Origin: Microlunatus lacustris | Lineage (GTDB): Bacteria > Actinomycetota > Actinomycetes > Propionibacteriales > Propionibacteriaceae | Length of the DNA: 64,000 nt | Assembly: GCA_039527025.1 (NCBI GenBank) | Contig: BAAAJN010000004.1 | Location: 248,001-312,000, forward strand | Direction of reading: 5' to 3' | Part shown: piece by piece, positions 25,927 to 34,950 of the stretch | Layout of the letters: every line of letters starts with the position of its first letter | Numbering within the stretch: position 1 is the stretch's first letter | Notes under the pieces: generated by a model | What the model was told of the DNA's origin: nothing | Databases searched by the model: none | What the model saw: the letters and a program-made list of their open reading frames with translations, nothing else | Program-made: the position numbers and the translations under genes

Positions 25927-27418
25927 GGGAGATCCCGAAGAGGCCGAGCTGCCAGCCCGGTCCGAAGGAGTTCTCCGACATCGCGGCGTCCGGACCCACG
26001 TAGGCGTACTCGTCGGACTGGCTGACCGGGAGCACCACCAGGTCGGCGGCGGCCTGCTCCTGCAGGGCAGCCAGCAGCTGGTCCGCGGTCGTGGTGTCGG
26101 TCGGTGGCACCGCGCGGAAGCTGCGCGCGGTCGCCTCGACGGCCTCCGCGGACGCCGGCAGTGGGGCCTGGAGGTAGGGCTGGAGCCAGGCCAGCGCGGT
26201 CGCCGTCCAGGCCTTGCGGTCGACGAGGGTGAGGTCGGCCGGCTCGTCGGCACGCAGCCGCACGCTCAGCCCTCCGGTGTCCTCGAGGCGGGTCCGGATC
26301 TGGGTGGCGATGTCGCGTCCGTTCGGTTGGGTGGAGTCGTAGCCGAGGGTGAGGTTGATCCGGTTGTCCCAGGTCACCTTCGGATTGGTGGTCCCGCCGA
26401 GCGGGAAGGTGGCCACGTGCCCGGGCACGCCGCCGGGGACGACGGAGTCCGACGTCCGGTCACCCTGCAGGGCCAGGGCGATGGCGGAGCGCAGCGCCTT
26501 GTTGCCGCGGCTCCGCGAGTCAGGGGACCACCGCAGCTGCAGCACCCGGGTGCCGGTCAGCACCTGCTGGCGGAAGCCGGTCGCGGTGGTGGCGTCGGCG
26601 TTGACGGCCTGCTGGGCGAGCCGGGTGACCGCCGCCTCGTCGAGGCCGCGCCAGACCACGTCGACGGTGTTCTTGGCCATCGCGTCCTCGATGACGGCCG
26701 AGTCGTCCACGCTGCGGTAGACGAGGGCGTCGAGGGCGGCCGGGTTGCGGCCCCGGTAGTCGGGGTAGCGCTGCAGGGCGATCTCGTCGGCGGAGAAGCT
26801 GGTGACGCTGAACGGGCCGGAACCGACGATCGGGTCCTCGGGCCGGCGGACCTGGTCGGCGTCGTACACCTCCTCGTCGACGATCGAGGCGGCCGGGGAG
26901 GCCAGCGCCCAGCCGAACTGGGTGTCCACCCGGCTGAGCAGGAAGCGGACGGTGACCGGGTCCGGGGTGTCGATGCGGCGGAGCGAGGACAGCAACGGGG
27001 CCGACGAACCCGCCACGTCCAGCCGGGCCGCACGCTGGACGCTGAACTTCACGTCGCTGGAGGTCAGCGCGTGCCCGTTGTGGAAGGTCTCGTCCTCGTT
27101 GAGGGTGCAGGTGTAGATGGTCGGGGACTCGATGAAGCCGCAGTCGCGGGCGGCGTCGGGCTTCAGCACCGACTCCCCCGGGTCGGCGGTCATCAGCCGC
27201 TGGAAGACGTTGAGCGCCAGCATCGCCGAGGACGCGTCGGTCACCGCGGCCGGGTCGGTGACCCGCACGGCGTCGGTGCTCATCACGGTGAACGGACGCG
27301 GCGTCGCGCTGGCCGACGGCGTCGGATCGGGTCCACCGCCCAGGCTGCACCCGGCGAGCAGCAGGATCGCGGCCGAGAGCCCGGCCAGCGCGCGGGCCGA
27401 CCGCTCAGGTCGGGTCAT
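25919..27418 (-). CDS. ABC transporter solute-binding lipoprotein (SBP_bac_5, oligopeptide type)
   Basis: This is a surface lipoprotein of the DppA/OppA cluster that would bind peptides or a similar solute. The 499-residue protein has a signal peptide with lipobox LLAGC (Cys24) and then the family fold, including NEDETFHNGHALTSSDVKFS and PIVGSGPFSVTSF. No permease or ATPase gene is nearby, so it is an orphan here. It overlaps the HAD gene upstream by 14 nt and trmI downstream by 8 nt, so it is part of the operon leading to arc. Confidence 0.9.
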   Translation of the reverse strand: MTRPERSARALAGLSAAILLLAGCSLGGGPDPTPSASATPRPFTVMSTDAVRVTDPAAVTDASSAMLALNVFQRLMTADPGESVLKPDAARDCGFIESPTIYTCTLNEDETFHNGHALTSSDVKFSVQRAARLDVAGSSAPLLSSLRRIDTPDPVTVRFLLSRVDTQFGWALASPAASIVDEEVYDADQVRRPEDPIVGSGPFSVTSFSADEIALQRYPDYRGRNPAALDALVYRSVDDSAVIEDAMAKNTVDVVWRGLDEAAVTRLAQQAVNADATTATGFRQQVLTGTRVLQLRWSPDSRSRGNKALRSAIALALQGDRTSDSVVPGGVPGHVATFPLGGTTNPKVTWDNRINLTLGYDSTQPNGRDIATQIRTRLEDTGGLSVRLRADEPADLTLVDRKAWTATALAWLQPYLQAPLPASAEAVEATARSFRAVPPTDTTTADQLLAALQEQAAADLVVLPVSQSDEYAYVGPDAAMSENSFGPGWQLGLFGISRG

Positions 27419-28094
27419 CGGCCCCGTCCAGCAGCGCAGCGACGCCCGCCGCGTCCAGGTCGCCCAGCGACGGCACGATGCGCCGGCGCGGAGCCGGGGG
27501 CACCTCGACCCGGTTGGGCACGGCCAGCACCAGGCAGCCGGCCGCGTTGCCGGAGCGGGCCCCGGTGACCGAGTCCTCGATCACCACGCAGTCGCGCGCG
27601 TCGACGCCGAGCGCCGCGCACGCCTTCTCGTAGGGCTCCGGGTGGGGCTTGCCCTCGCTCACCTCGTCGCCGGCCACCGAGACCGCGAAGGTGCTGGACG
27701 GCAGCTGGGAGAGGGCGGCGTCCAGCAGCACCCGGTAGGAGGCGGAGACGAGCCCGCAGGGCACGCCGGCCTCCCGCAGCGAGGTCAGCAGCTCCAGCGC
27801 GCCGGGGCGCCACGGCATCGGCCGCTCGGCCAGGAACCCGACCACCCGGCCGAGCAGCTGCTCGACCACCCAGGCGGGGTCGACGTCGCGCCGGTCGATG
27901 GCGTTGAGGATGTAGATGGCCGAGTCGATGAGGGAGTTGCCGACCAGCTCGTCGGCCTGCTCCTCCGACCAGGTGCCGCCGAGCGTGGTGATCAGCTCGT
28001 ACTCGGCCTCGATCCACAGGGGCTCGGTGTCGGCGAGCGTGCCGTCGAAGTCCCAGAGGACGGCGGCCGGGGCGGCGGGGGTCGGAGTGCTCAT
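27405..28094 (-). CDS. HAD-superfamily hydrolase (beta-phosphoglucomutase/phosphatase-like, subfamily IA)
   Basis: This 229-residue protein has HAD motif I WDFDGTLADTE, motif II (VSASY), the Lys motif with GKPHPEPY and motif III VIEDSVTGARSGNAAG. A helical cap lies between the first two motifs. It probably dephosphorylates or isomerises a sugar phosphate; the substrate is not predictable. The ATG at 28094 is preceded by GATGAGG. It is the first gene of the operon with the solute-binding lipoprotein and trmI, and diverges from the PRC-barrel gene. Confidence 0.88.
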   Translation of the reverse strand: MSTPTPAAPAAVLWDFDGTLADTEPLWIEAEYELITTLGGTWSEEQADELVGNSLIDSAIYILNAIDRRDVDPAWVVEQLLGRVVGFLAERPMPWRPGALELLTSLREAGVPCGLVSASYRVLLDAALSQLPSSTFAVSVAGDEVSEGKPHPEPYEKACAALGVDARDCVVIEDSVTGARSGNAAGCLVLAVPNRVEVPPAPRRRIVPSLGDLDAAGVAALLDGADDPT

Positions 28095-28253
28095 CGCGAC
28101 CTCATCCTTCCAGCCGGAGCACCGGGACCGCGAATCCTCCGCGGTCGTCGCGCGCTGCCAGCACACCACCGGTAGGGGTGGAGCGACGCCGTCGACGACG
28201 TCGTTAGGGTGACGGGGAGGCAGGGCAGCATCGCACCCCAGGAGGATCCGCAC

Positions 28254-29081
28254 ATGCTCGAGGACGACCAGATCACCCAGGTGGCAGGCCGAGAGGTCTA
28301 CGGTCCCGACGGGGACAAGATCGGCAAGGCCGGACGGGTCTTCGTCGACGACCACACCGGTCGGCCGAAGTGGGTGAGCGTGGAGACCGGGCTGTTCGGC
28401 ACGCACGACACCTACATCCCCGTCGACAGGGCGACCTTCGACGGTGACCGGCTGACCGTGCCCTACGCCAAGGGACAGGTGAAGGGGGCGCCGGCCCTCG
28501 GCGGCGGCGACCACCTCTCCCCCGACGACGAGGCGACCCTCGACCGCTACTACCGGGGGCAGGGCGACGACCAGTCCGACGCCCGCGCCGGGGTCACCGG
28601 GGACCGGGAGCGGTTCGGCGACGACCGGACCACGGAAGGTGCCGGGCACGTGGACGTCCGCGACGACCGCTCGGGCGACGACGACGCGATGACCGTCTCG
28701 GAGGAGCAGCTGGCGGTCTCGACCCGCTCGGTCGCCACCGAGCGGGTGCGGCTGCGCAAGCACGTGGTCACCGAGGAGGTGACGCTGACCGTGACGCTGC
28801 GCAAGGAGCGCTTCACCGTCGAGCGGGAGCCGGTCGCCGAGGGTGACGTCGGCGACCACGTCGGCAGCACCGACTTCGCCGGCTTCGACCAGGAGATCGT
28901 CCTCTACGAGGAGGTTCCCGTGGTCGAGAAGGTGCTGCGACCGGTGGAGCGGATCCGGCTGGGCACCGAGGTGACCACCGAGCAGCGGACCGTCAGCGAC
29001 GAGGTCCGCAAGGAGCGCGTCGAGGTCGACGAGCCCGAGGACCTCGGCGGCCGGGGCGACGACCGGGACCGGATCGGCTGA
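28254..29081 (+). CDS. PRC-barrel and DUF2382 domain protein
   Basis: This is a 275-residue soluble acidic protein. Residues about 1-85 form a PRC-barrel (DQITQVAGREVYGPDG; PKWVSVETGLFG). After an Asp/Arg/Gly-rich linker comes a DUF2382 domain (about 155-262) with LRKHVVTEEVTLTVTLRKE and VEKVLRPVERIRLG. This pairing is common in stress-associated proteins of soil actinobacteria and deinococci, but no biochemical function is settled. The ATG at 28254 follows AGGAGG. It stands alone, divergent from the HAD operon and convergent with metH. Confidence 0.85.
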   Translation: MLEDDQITQVAGREVYGPDGDKIGKAGRVFVDDHTGRPKWVSVETGLFGTHDTYIPVDRATFDGDRLTVPYAKGQVKGAPALGGGDHLSPDDEATLDRYYRGQGDDQSDARAGVTGDRERFGDDRTTEGAGHVDVRDDRSGDDDAMTVSEEQLAVSTRSVATERVRLRKHVVTEEVTLTVTLRKERFTVEREPVAEGDVGDHVGSTDFAGFDQEIVLYEEVPVVEKVLRPVERIRLGTEVTTEQRTVSDEVRKERVEVDEPEDLGGRGDDRDRIG

Positions 29082-29115
29082 CTGACCACTCCACGCGCCT
29101 GAGCCCGCCGACGCG

Positions 29116-29207
29116 CCTGAGCCTGTCGGCGTGCCCTGAGCCTGTCGACGTGCCCTGAGCCTGTCGACGTGCCCTGAGCCTGTCGAAGGGCCCTCGACAG
29201 GCTCAGG
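29116..29207. repeat. Four 19-bp-spaced CCTGAGCCTGTCG units ending in a palindrome
   Basis: Copies of CCTGAGCCTGTCG start at 29116, 29135, 29154 and 29173, a period of exactly 19 bp, with GTGC-type spacers. The last copy is followed by its reverse complement (TCGACAGGCTCAGG at 29194-29207). Single copies or parts of the same element also lie near other gene ends in this window and inside carB. Confidence 0.9.
29173..29207. terminator. Bidirectional terminator-like palindrome between PRC-barrel gene and metH
   Basis: A perfect 14-bp stem (CCTGAGCCTGTCGA with TCGACAGGCTCAGG) and a 7-nt AGGGCCC loop lie between two convergent genes, 27 bp from the metH stop. No T-run follows, as is usual for actinobacterial hairpin terminators. 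Confidence 0.65.
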
Positions 29208-29233
29208 CCACGTGAACCGGATCGAGCCGGCGC

Positions 29234-32200
29234 TCAGTGGGCGTTGAAGTACTTGGCCTCCGGGTGGTGCACGACCAGTGCGTCGGTCGACTGCTCGGGG
29301 TGCAGCTGCAGCTCCTCGCTCAGCTCGACACCGATCCGCTCCGGGCGGAGCAGGGAGACGAGCTTGGCCCGGTCCTCCAGGTCCGGGCAGGCCGGGTAGC
29401 CGAAGGAGTACCGCGAGCCGCGGTAGGCCTGGTCACGGACCATGTCCTCGACCGGGCCGTCCGCGGCACCCAGGCCGAGGTCGGAGCGGACCCGGGCGTG
29501 CCACATCTCGGCCAGCCCCTCGGTCAGCTGGACGCTCAACCCGTGCAGCTCCAGGTAGTCGCGGTAGGCGTTCCGCTCGAACAGCTCCGCGGTCGCCCGG
29601 GACACCGCCGACCCCATGGTCGCCAGCTGGAAGGCGATGACGTCCGGCCCGTGCTCGCGCACCTCGCCGCGGTCGCGGAAGTAGTCGGCCAGGCACAGGT
29701 ACCGGTCGCGGGTCTGCCGCGGGAACGTGAACCGGTGCAGCTCGGCGGCCGGGTCGTCGACGTCGCCGCCCGGCCGCAGCACCACCAGCGAGTCCCCCTC
29801 GCTGTAGCAGGGCCAGTAGCCGTAGACGACGGCGAACTCGGCGATGCCGTCGGTCTGCACCCGGTCCAGCCAGGAGCGCAGCCGCGGCCGGCCCTCGGTC
29901 TCCACCAGCTCCTCGTACGACGGGCCGGTGCGGCTGCCCTTGAGGCCCCACTGGCCGAGGAAGGTGGCGCGCTCGTCGAGGAACCGGGCGACCTCGGCCA
30001 GCTTGATGCCCTTGACGATCCGGTCGCCCCAGAACGGCGGTACCGGCACGTCCACGTCACGCGCCACGTCGGAGCGGACGACCGTCGAGACGGCGCTGCC
30101 CGACCCCTCCACGGCTTCGGCGTGCGTGCCCGGTTGGCCCGGCCGCCGCTTCACCCGGCGCTCGCGCGGCGCCGGCAGGGCTGCGCCCTCCTCGCCCCGC
30201 TTGACCGCCATCAGGGCGTCCATCAGCCGCAGCCCCTCGAACGCGTCGCGGGCGTAGCGCACCTCGCCGGCGTAGACCTCCCGGAGGTCCTGCTCGACGT
30301 AGGCCCGGGTGAGGGCCGCGCCGCCGAGGAAGACGGGGAAGCTCGCCGCGACCCCACGGGCGTTCAGCTCCTGCAGGTTCTCCCGCATCACCACGGTGGA
30401 CTTGACCAGCAGGCCAGACATCCCGATGGCGTCGGCCTCGTGGCGCTCTGCAGCTTCGATGATGGTGCTGACCGGTTGCTTGATGCCCAGGTTGACGACG
30501 GTGTAGCCGTTGTTGGTCAAGATGATGTCGACGAGGTTCTTGCCGATGTCGTGGACGTCGCCCTTCACCGTGGCCAGCACGATGGTGCCCTTGCCGCGGC
30601 TGTCGGCCTTCTCCATGTACGGCTCGAGGTGGGCGACGGCGGTCTTCATCACCTCCGCTGACTGCAGCACGAACGGGAGCTGCATCTGCCCGGAGCCGAA
30701 GAGCTCGCCGACCACCTTCATGCCCTGCAGCAGGTCGGTGTTGATGATCTCCAGCGCGGTCTTGCCCTCGGCCATCGCCAGCTCGAGGTCCTCGCCCAGC
30801 CCCTTGCCCTCGCCGTCGACGATCCGCTGCTGCAGCCGCTCGCTCACCGGCAGGGCCAGCAGCGCTGCCGCCCGCTCGGCCTTGGTGTCGGCGGTGGTGA
30901 CGCCGTCGAAGAGCTCGAGGAACTTCTGCAGCGGGTCGTACCCCTCGGCCCGGCGGTCGTAGACCATGTCCAGCGCGACCTGGCGCTGCTCGTCGGGTAT
31001 CCGGGCCATCGGCACGATCTTCGCCGCGTGCACGATCGCGGAGTCCAGCCCGGCCTCGATGCACTCGTTCAAGAAGACCGAGTTCAGCACCACCCGGGCC
31101 GCCGGGTTCAGCCCGAAGGAGATGTTGGACAGCCCGAGCGTGGTCTGCACGTCGGGGTAGCGCCGCTTGACCTCGCGGATGGCCTCGATGGTCTCGATCC
31201 CGTCGCGCCGCGTCTCCTCCTGCCCGGTGGCGATGGGGAAGGTCAGGCAGTCCAGGATGATGTCGCTGCGCCGCATCCCCCAGTTCTGCGTCAGGTCCTC
31301 CACGATCCGGCTGGCCACCGCGACCTTCCAGTCCCGGGTGCGCGCCTGGCCCTCCTCGTCGATGGTCAGCGCCATCACCGCGGCGCCGTGCTCCTGCACG
31401 AGCGCCATGATGCGGGTGAACCGGGAGTCCGGGCCGTCGCCGTCCTCGTAGTTGACCGAGTTCACCACCGCCCGGCCGCCGAGCCGCTCCAGACCGGCTT
31501 GCAGCACACCCGGCTCGGTGGAGTCGAGCACGATCGGCAACGTCGAGGCGGTGGCCAGCCGGAAGGCGAGCTCGCTCATGTCGGCGGCGCCGTCACGGCC
31601 CACGTAGTCGACGTTGAGGTCCAGCAGGTGCGCGCCGTCGCGGATCTGGGCCCTGGCGATGTCGACGCAGTCGTCCCAGCGCTCGGCCAGCAGCGCCTCG
31701 CGGAACGCCTTGGATCCGTTGGCGTTGGTCCGCTCACCGATGGAGAGGTAGCTGGTGTCCTGCCGGAACGGCACCTCGGCGTACAGCGACGCCGCGGCGG
31801 CGACGTGTCCGGGCGTCCGCTCCACCACCGGCCGCTCGTGCAGCCGCTCCACGACCTGGCGCAGGTGCTCCGGGCCGGTGCCGCAGCAACCGCCGACCAG
31901 GCCGAGACCGAACTCGCCCACGAACTGCTCGAGCGCGTCGGCCAGCTCGACCGGCTGCAGCGGGTAGTGGGCGCCGTCGGCGGTCAACTGGGGCAGGCCG
32001 GCGTTGGGCATGCAGCTGACGCCGATGGCGGCGTACCGCGAGAGGTGCCGCAGGTGCTCGCTCATCTCCGCCGGGCCAGTGGCGCAGTTCAGGCCGATCA
32101 TGTCGATGCCCAGCGGCTCCAGCGCCGTCAGCGCCGCCCCGATCTCGGAGCCCAGCAGCATGGTGCCGGTCGTCTCGACGGTGACGTGCACGATCACCGG

Positions 32201-32752
32201 CAGGTCGCGGCCGGCGTGCGCGAGCGCCCGGCGCGCGCCCAGGGTGGCGGCCTTGGTCTGCAGCAGGTCCTGCGAGGTCTCGATCAGCACGGCGTCGATG
32301 CCGCCGGCGAGCATGCCCTCGACCTGGCGCTGGTAGGCCTCGCGCAGCGCGGCGTAGGAGACGTGACCCAGCGTCGGCAGCTTCGTGCCCGGGCCCACGC
32401 TGCCGAGCACCCAGCGCGGCCGCTCGGGAGTGCTGAAGGCGTCGGCGGACTCGCGGGCGATCCGGGCGGCGGCCTCGGCCAGCGGCAGGATCTGGTCCGC
32501 GATCCCGTACTCGCCCAGCGCGGACAGGTTGGTGCCGAAGGTGTTGGTCTCCACCGCGTCGACCCCGACGGCGAAGTAGGCGTCGTGGATGGCCCGGACC
32601 ACGTCGGGACGGGTGCGGTTGAGCACCTCGTTGCAGCCCTCGAGCTGGTCGAAGTCGTCGAGGGTCAGGTCGTAGCCCTGCAGCATCGTCCCCATCGCCC
32701 CGTCGCCGATCACGACACGGGAGGACAGGGCGGAACGCAGGTCGGCAGGCAC
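29234..32752 (-). CDS. metH: Cobalamin-dependent methionine synthase
   Basis: This enzyme methylates homocysteine with methyl-tetrahydrofolate through a B12 cofactor. The protein of about 1172 residues has the four expected modules: homocysteine-binding domain (GDGAMGTML; zinc ligands in LNCATGP and GGCCGTGPEHL), pterin-binding domain (GERTNANGSKAF; ALTIDEEGQA), B12 domain with the histidine-loop DVHDIGKN, and the activation domain with GYWPCYSEGDS and RYSFGYPACPDLEDR. I set the start at the GTG at 32752, just before the first conserved sequence; an ATG at 32800 is possible. Only about 100 bp separate it from the divergent PAC2 gene, which leaves no room for a cobalamin riboswitch. Confidence 0.96.
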   Translation of the reverse strand: MPADLRSALSSRVVIGDGAMGTMLQGYDLTLDDFDQLEGCNEVLNRTRPDVVRAIHDAYFAVGVDAVETNTFGTNLSALGEYGIADQILPLAEAAARIARESADAFSTPERPRWVLGSVGPGTKLPTLGHVSYAALREAYQRQVEGMLAGGIDAVLIETSQDLLQTKAATLGARRALAHAGRDLPVIVHVTVETTGTMLLGSEIGAALTALEPLGIDMIGLNCATGPAEMSEHLRHLSRYAAIGVSCMPNAGLPQLTADGAHYPLQPVELADALEQFVGEFGLGLVGGCCGTGPEHLRQVVERLHERPVVERTPGHVAAAASLYAEVPFRQDTSYLSIGERTNANGSKAFREALLAERWDDCVDIARAQIRDGAHLLDLNVDYVGRDGAADMSELAFRLATASTLPIVLDSTEPGVLQAGLERLGGRAVVNSVNYEDGDGPDSRFTRIMALVQEHGAAVMALTIDEEGQARTRDWKVAVASRIVEDLTQNWGMRRSDIILDCLTFPIATGQEETRRDGIETIEAIREVKRRYPDVQTTLGLSNISFGLNPAARVVLNSVFLNECIEAGLDSAIVHAAKIVPMARIPDEQRQVALDMVYDRRAEGYDPLQKFLELFDGVTTADTKAERAAALLALPVSERLQQRIVDGEGKGLGEDLELAMAEGKTALEIINTDLLQGMKVVGELFGSGQMQLPFVLQSAEVMKTAVAHLEPYMEKADSRGKGTIVLATVKGDVHDIGKNLVDIILTNNGYTVVNLGIKQPVSTIIEAAERHEADAIGMSGLLVKSTVVMRENLQELNARGVAASFPVFLGGAALTRAYVEQDLREVYAGEVRYARDAFEGLRLMDALMAVKRGEEGAALPAPRERRVKRRPGQPGTHAEAVEGSGSAVSTVVRSDVARDVDVPVPPFWGDRIVKGIKLAEVARFLDERATFLGQWGLKGSRTGPSYEELVETEGRPRLRSWLDRVQTDGIAEFAVVYGYWPCYSEGDSLVVLRPGGDVDDPAAELHRFTFPRQTRDRYLCLADYFRDRGEVREHGPDVIAFQLATMGSAVSRATAELFERNAYRDYLELHGLSVQLTEGLAEMWHARVRSDLGLGAADGPVEDMVRDQAYRGSRYSFGYPACPDLEDRAKLVSLLRPERIGVELSEELQLHPEQSTDALVVHHPEAKYFNAH

Positions 32753-32856
32753 GTCCCGAGGATAGGTCGGCAGGCTCCTCGCGAGCCAGGTAACCACCAT
32801 GTGGCGACGCTCGCGGACCACGGTCGAGCGCCAGGGCCGACGGTTACAGTGAAGTC

Positions 32857-33705
32857 ATGTCTGACGTGTCCAGCCGTGACCTCCGCGACCTCGACGACCC
32901 GGTGGTGGTGGTGGCCTTCGGCGGCTGGAACGACGCCGGCAGCGCCGCCACCGGGGCCGTCGAGCACCTGAGCGAGGTCTACGAGTCCGAGTCGGTCTTC
33001 GCCATCGACCCGGACGACTTCTACGACTTCCAGGTCAACCGGCCCGAGGTGAAGCTGGACGAGGACGACGACCGCGAGCTCGTCTGGCCGACCACCGAGC
33101 TGCGGATCGCCGAGCTGCCCGACGGCCGGCCGCTGGTCCTGGTGCACGGGCTCGAGCCGAACCTGCGCTGGCGGCAGTTCTGCACCCTGGTCACGTCCGC
33201 GCTGAAGTCGGCCAGCACGCGGCGGGTGCACCTGCTCGGGGCGCTGCTCGCCGACACCCCGCACACCCGGCCGATCCCGGTGTCCACCTCCACCGCCAAC
33301 CGGGCACTGATGACGTCGATGGGCCTCGCGCCCTCCACCTACGAAGGGCCGACCGGCATCGTCGGGGTGCTCGCGGACGCGCTGGAGCGCAGCGGGGTCG
33401 AGGTGCTGTCCTCGTGGGCGGCGGTGCCGCACTACGTCTCGCACCCGCCCTGCCCCAAGGCGACGCTGGCCCTGCTGTCCCAGCTGGAGCAGCTGCTCGA
33501 CAGCCCGCTCGAGCTGGGCGAGCTGCCCGAGCTGGCCCGGGCCTGGGAGCGAGGCGTGGACGAGCTGGCCGCCGAGGACTCCGAGGTGGCGGAGTACGTG
33601 ACCTCGCTGGAGCAGCAGCAGGACGCCACCGACCTGCCCGAGGCCAGCGGTGAGGTCATCGCGGCGGAGTTCGAACGTTATCTGCGGCGCCGGCAGGGTC
33701 ACTGA
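32857..33705 (+). CDS. PAC2 family protein
   Basis: This 282-residue protein belongs to the PAC2 family, named for a eukaryotic proteasome assembly chaperone. It shows VVVAFGGWNDAGSAATGAVEHL near the N-terminus and LVHGLEPNLRWRQFC and LLADTPHTRP in the middle, all typical of actinobacterial members. Its biological role in bacteria is not established. A chaperone role for the proteasome encoded 14 kb away is only a hypothesis. It is followed after 72 bp by the AI-2E family transporter gene on the same strand and diverges from metH. Confidence 0.9.
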   Translation: MSDVSSRDLRDLDDPVVVVAFGGWNDAGSAATGAVEHLSEVYESESVFAIDPDDFYDFQVNRPEVKLDEDDDRELVWPTTELRIAELPDGRPLVLVHGLEPNLRWRQFCTLVTSALKSASTRRVHLLGALLADTPHTRPIPVSTSTANRALMTSMGLAPSTYEGPTGIVGVLADALERSGVEVLSSWAAVPHYVSHPPCPKATLALLSQLEQLLDSPLELGELPELARAWERGVDELAAEDSEVAEYVTSLEQQQDATDLPEASGEVIAAEFERYLRRRQGH

Positions 33706-33777
33706 GCGCAGAACGGGTACCTAGGGCAGGCTGAGCCCAGGCGCCCCTGCCCGTGCCCCCACCCGTCGAGGAGTTCC

Positions 33778-34950
33778 GTGCCCCGTCAGTCCGCCGCACC
33801 CGCGCCCACCGCGCCCCCCAAGTCCGACCCGGGCGTCGGCAAGGCGCCCAGCCCGCCGTACTTCGGGATCGTCATCCTGGCGGCCCTGGTGATCATCGGC
33901 GTCGGCCTGCGCTCCAGCGCCAACATCGTCGCGCCGGTCTTCCTGGTGCTCACCCTGGTGATCACCGTCGCGCCGCTGCGGACCTTCCTGGTCAAGCGCC
34001 GGTGGCCCTCCTGGCTGGCCAGCGTGGTCACGCTGCTGGCGATCTACGCGCTGCTGACGGTCATCCTCGGATCGGTGGTCTACGCGATCGTCCGGCTGGT
34101 CGACACGCTGCCGCAGTACGCCGACGCCTTCCAGCGGATCCTCGACTCCCTGGTGGCTCTCTCCACCCGGCTCGGCTACGGGCAGGACCAGATCGAGAAC
34201 CTGGCCTCCTCGTTCCAGCTCAGCAGCCTGACCGGTCCCGCGCAGGCCCTGCTGGGTGCGCTGAGCGGCGGCGCCTCCCTGCTCATCCTGATCATCACCG
34301 TGGTGATCTTCCTGGCCTTCGACTCCGGGAGCATGCGGGAGCGCATCCAGGTGATCCGCGAGACCCGTCCGCACATCGCCGACGGTCTGGTCAACTTCTC
34401 CAGCCGGGTCCGGAAGTACTGGATCGTCACCACCGTGTTCGGTCTGATCGTCGCGGTCATGGACTACATCGCCCTGCTGATCATCGGGGTGCCGCTGGCC
34501 CTCACCTGGGGCGTGCTGGCCTTCGTGACCAACTACATCCCCAACATCGGCTTCGTCATCGGGGTCATCCCCCCGGCGCTGATCGCCCTGCTGGCCGGCG
34601 GTCCTGGCCAGGCGCTGGCCGTGGTGATCGTGTTCACCGTGATCAACGTGGTCGTGCAGACGATCATCCAGCCCCGCTTCACCGGGGACGCCGTCGGCAT
34701 CAACGGCACCGTCGCCTTCGTGTCGCTGATCTTCTGGGCCTACCTGCTCGGCGCGCTCGGCGCGCTGATCGCCATCCCGGCGACGCTGTTCCTCAAGTCG
34801 GTGCTGGTGGACAACTCGGTTCCAGCCAACTGGATCAACGCGCTGATGAGCTCTGACCCGAAGAAGGAGACGCCCAACCGGCAGCGGCAGCGACGGCAGC
34901 AGGAGGTGCCGCCGGCGCAGCGGCAGTCAGGCCGAGGCCGCCAGAGCTAG
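33778..34950 (+). CDS. AI-2E family transporter (PF01594)
   Basis: This 390-residue polytopic membrane protein has about eight membrane segments and the family signature FVTNYIPNIGFVIGVIPPAL, followed by a long paired hydrophobic region with IQPRFTGDAVGINGTVAF. Members export varied small molecules or ions; the AI-2 name does not fix the substrate. The C-terminal tail is basic and Gln/Arg-rich. The GTG start follows GAGGAG. Its 3' end overlaps that of the convergent rpe gene by 24 bp. Confidence 0.88.
   Translation: MPRQSAAPAPTAPPKSDPGVGKAPSPPYFGIVILAALVIIGVGLRSSANIVAPVFLVLTLVITVAPLRTFLVKRRWPSWLASVVTLLAIYALLTVILGSVVYAIVRLVDTLPQYADAFQRILDSLVALSTRLGYGQDQIENLASSFQLSSLTGPAQALLGALSGGASLLILIITVVIFLAFDSGSMRERIQVIRETRPHIADGLVNFSSRVRKYWIVTTVFGLIVAVMDYIALLIIGVPLALTWGVLAFVTNYIPNIGFVIGVIPPALIALLAGGPGQALAVVIVFTVINVVVQTIIQPRFTGDAVGINGTVAFVSLIFWAYLLGALGALIAIPATLFLKSVLVDNSVPANWINALMSSDPKKETPNRQRQRRQQEVPPAQRQSGRGRQS

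Noticed and set aside
29116..29207. CRISPR array
   Set aside because: The repeats are 13-14 bp with 5-6 bp spacers and include an inverted copy; no cas genes are near.
32753..32856. Cobalamin or SAM riboswitch before metH
   Set aside because: Only about 100 bp separate metH from the divergent PAC2 gene; no conserved riboswitch core was visible.
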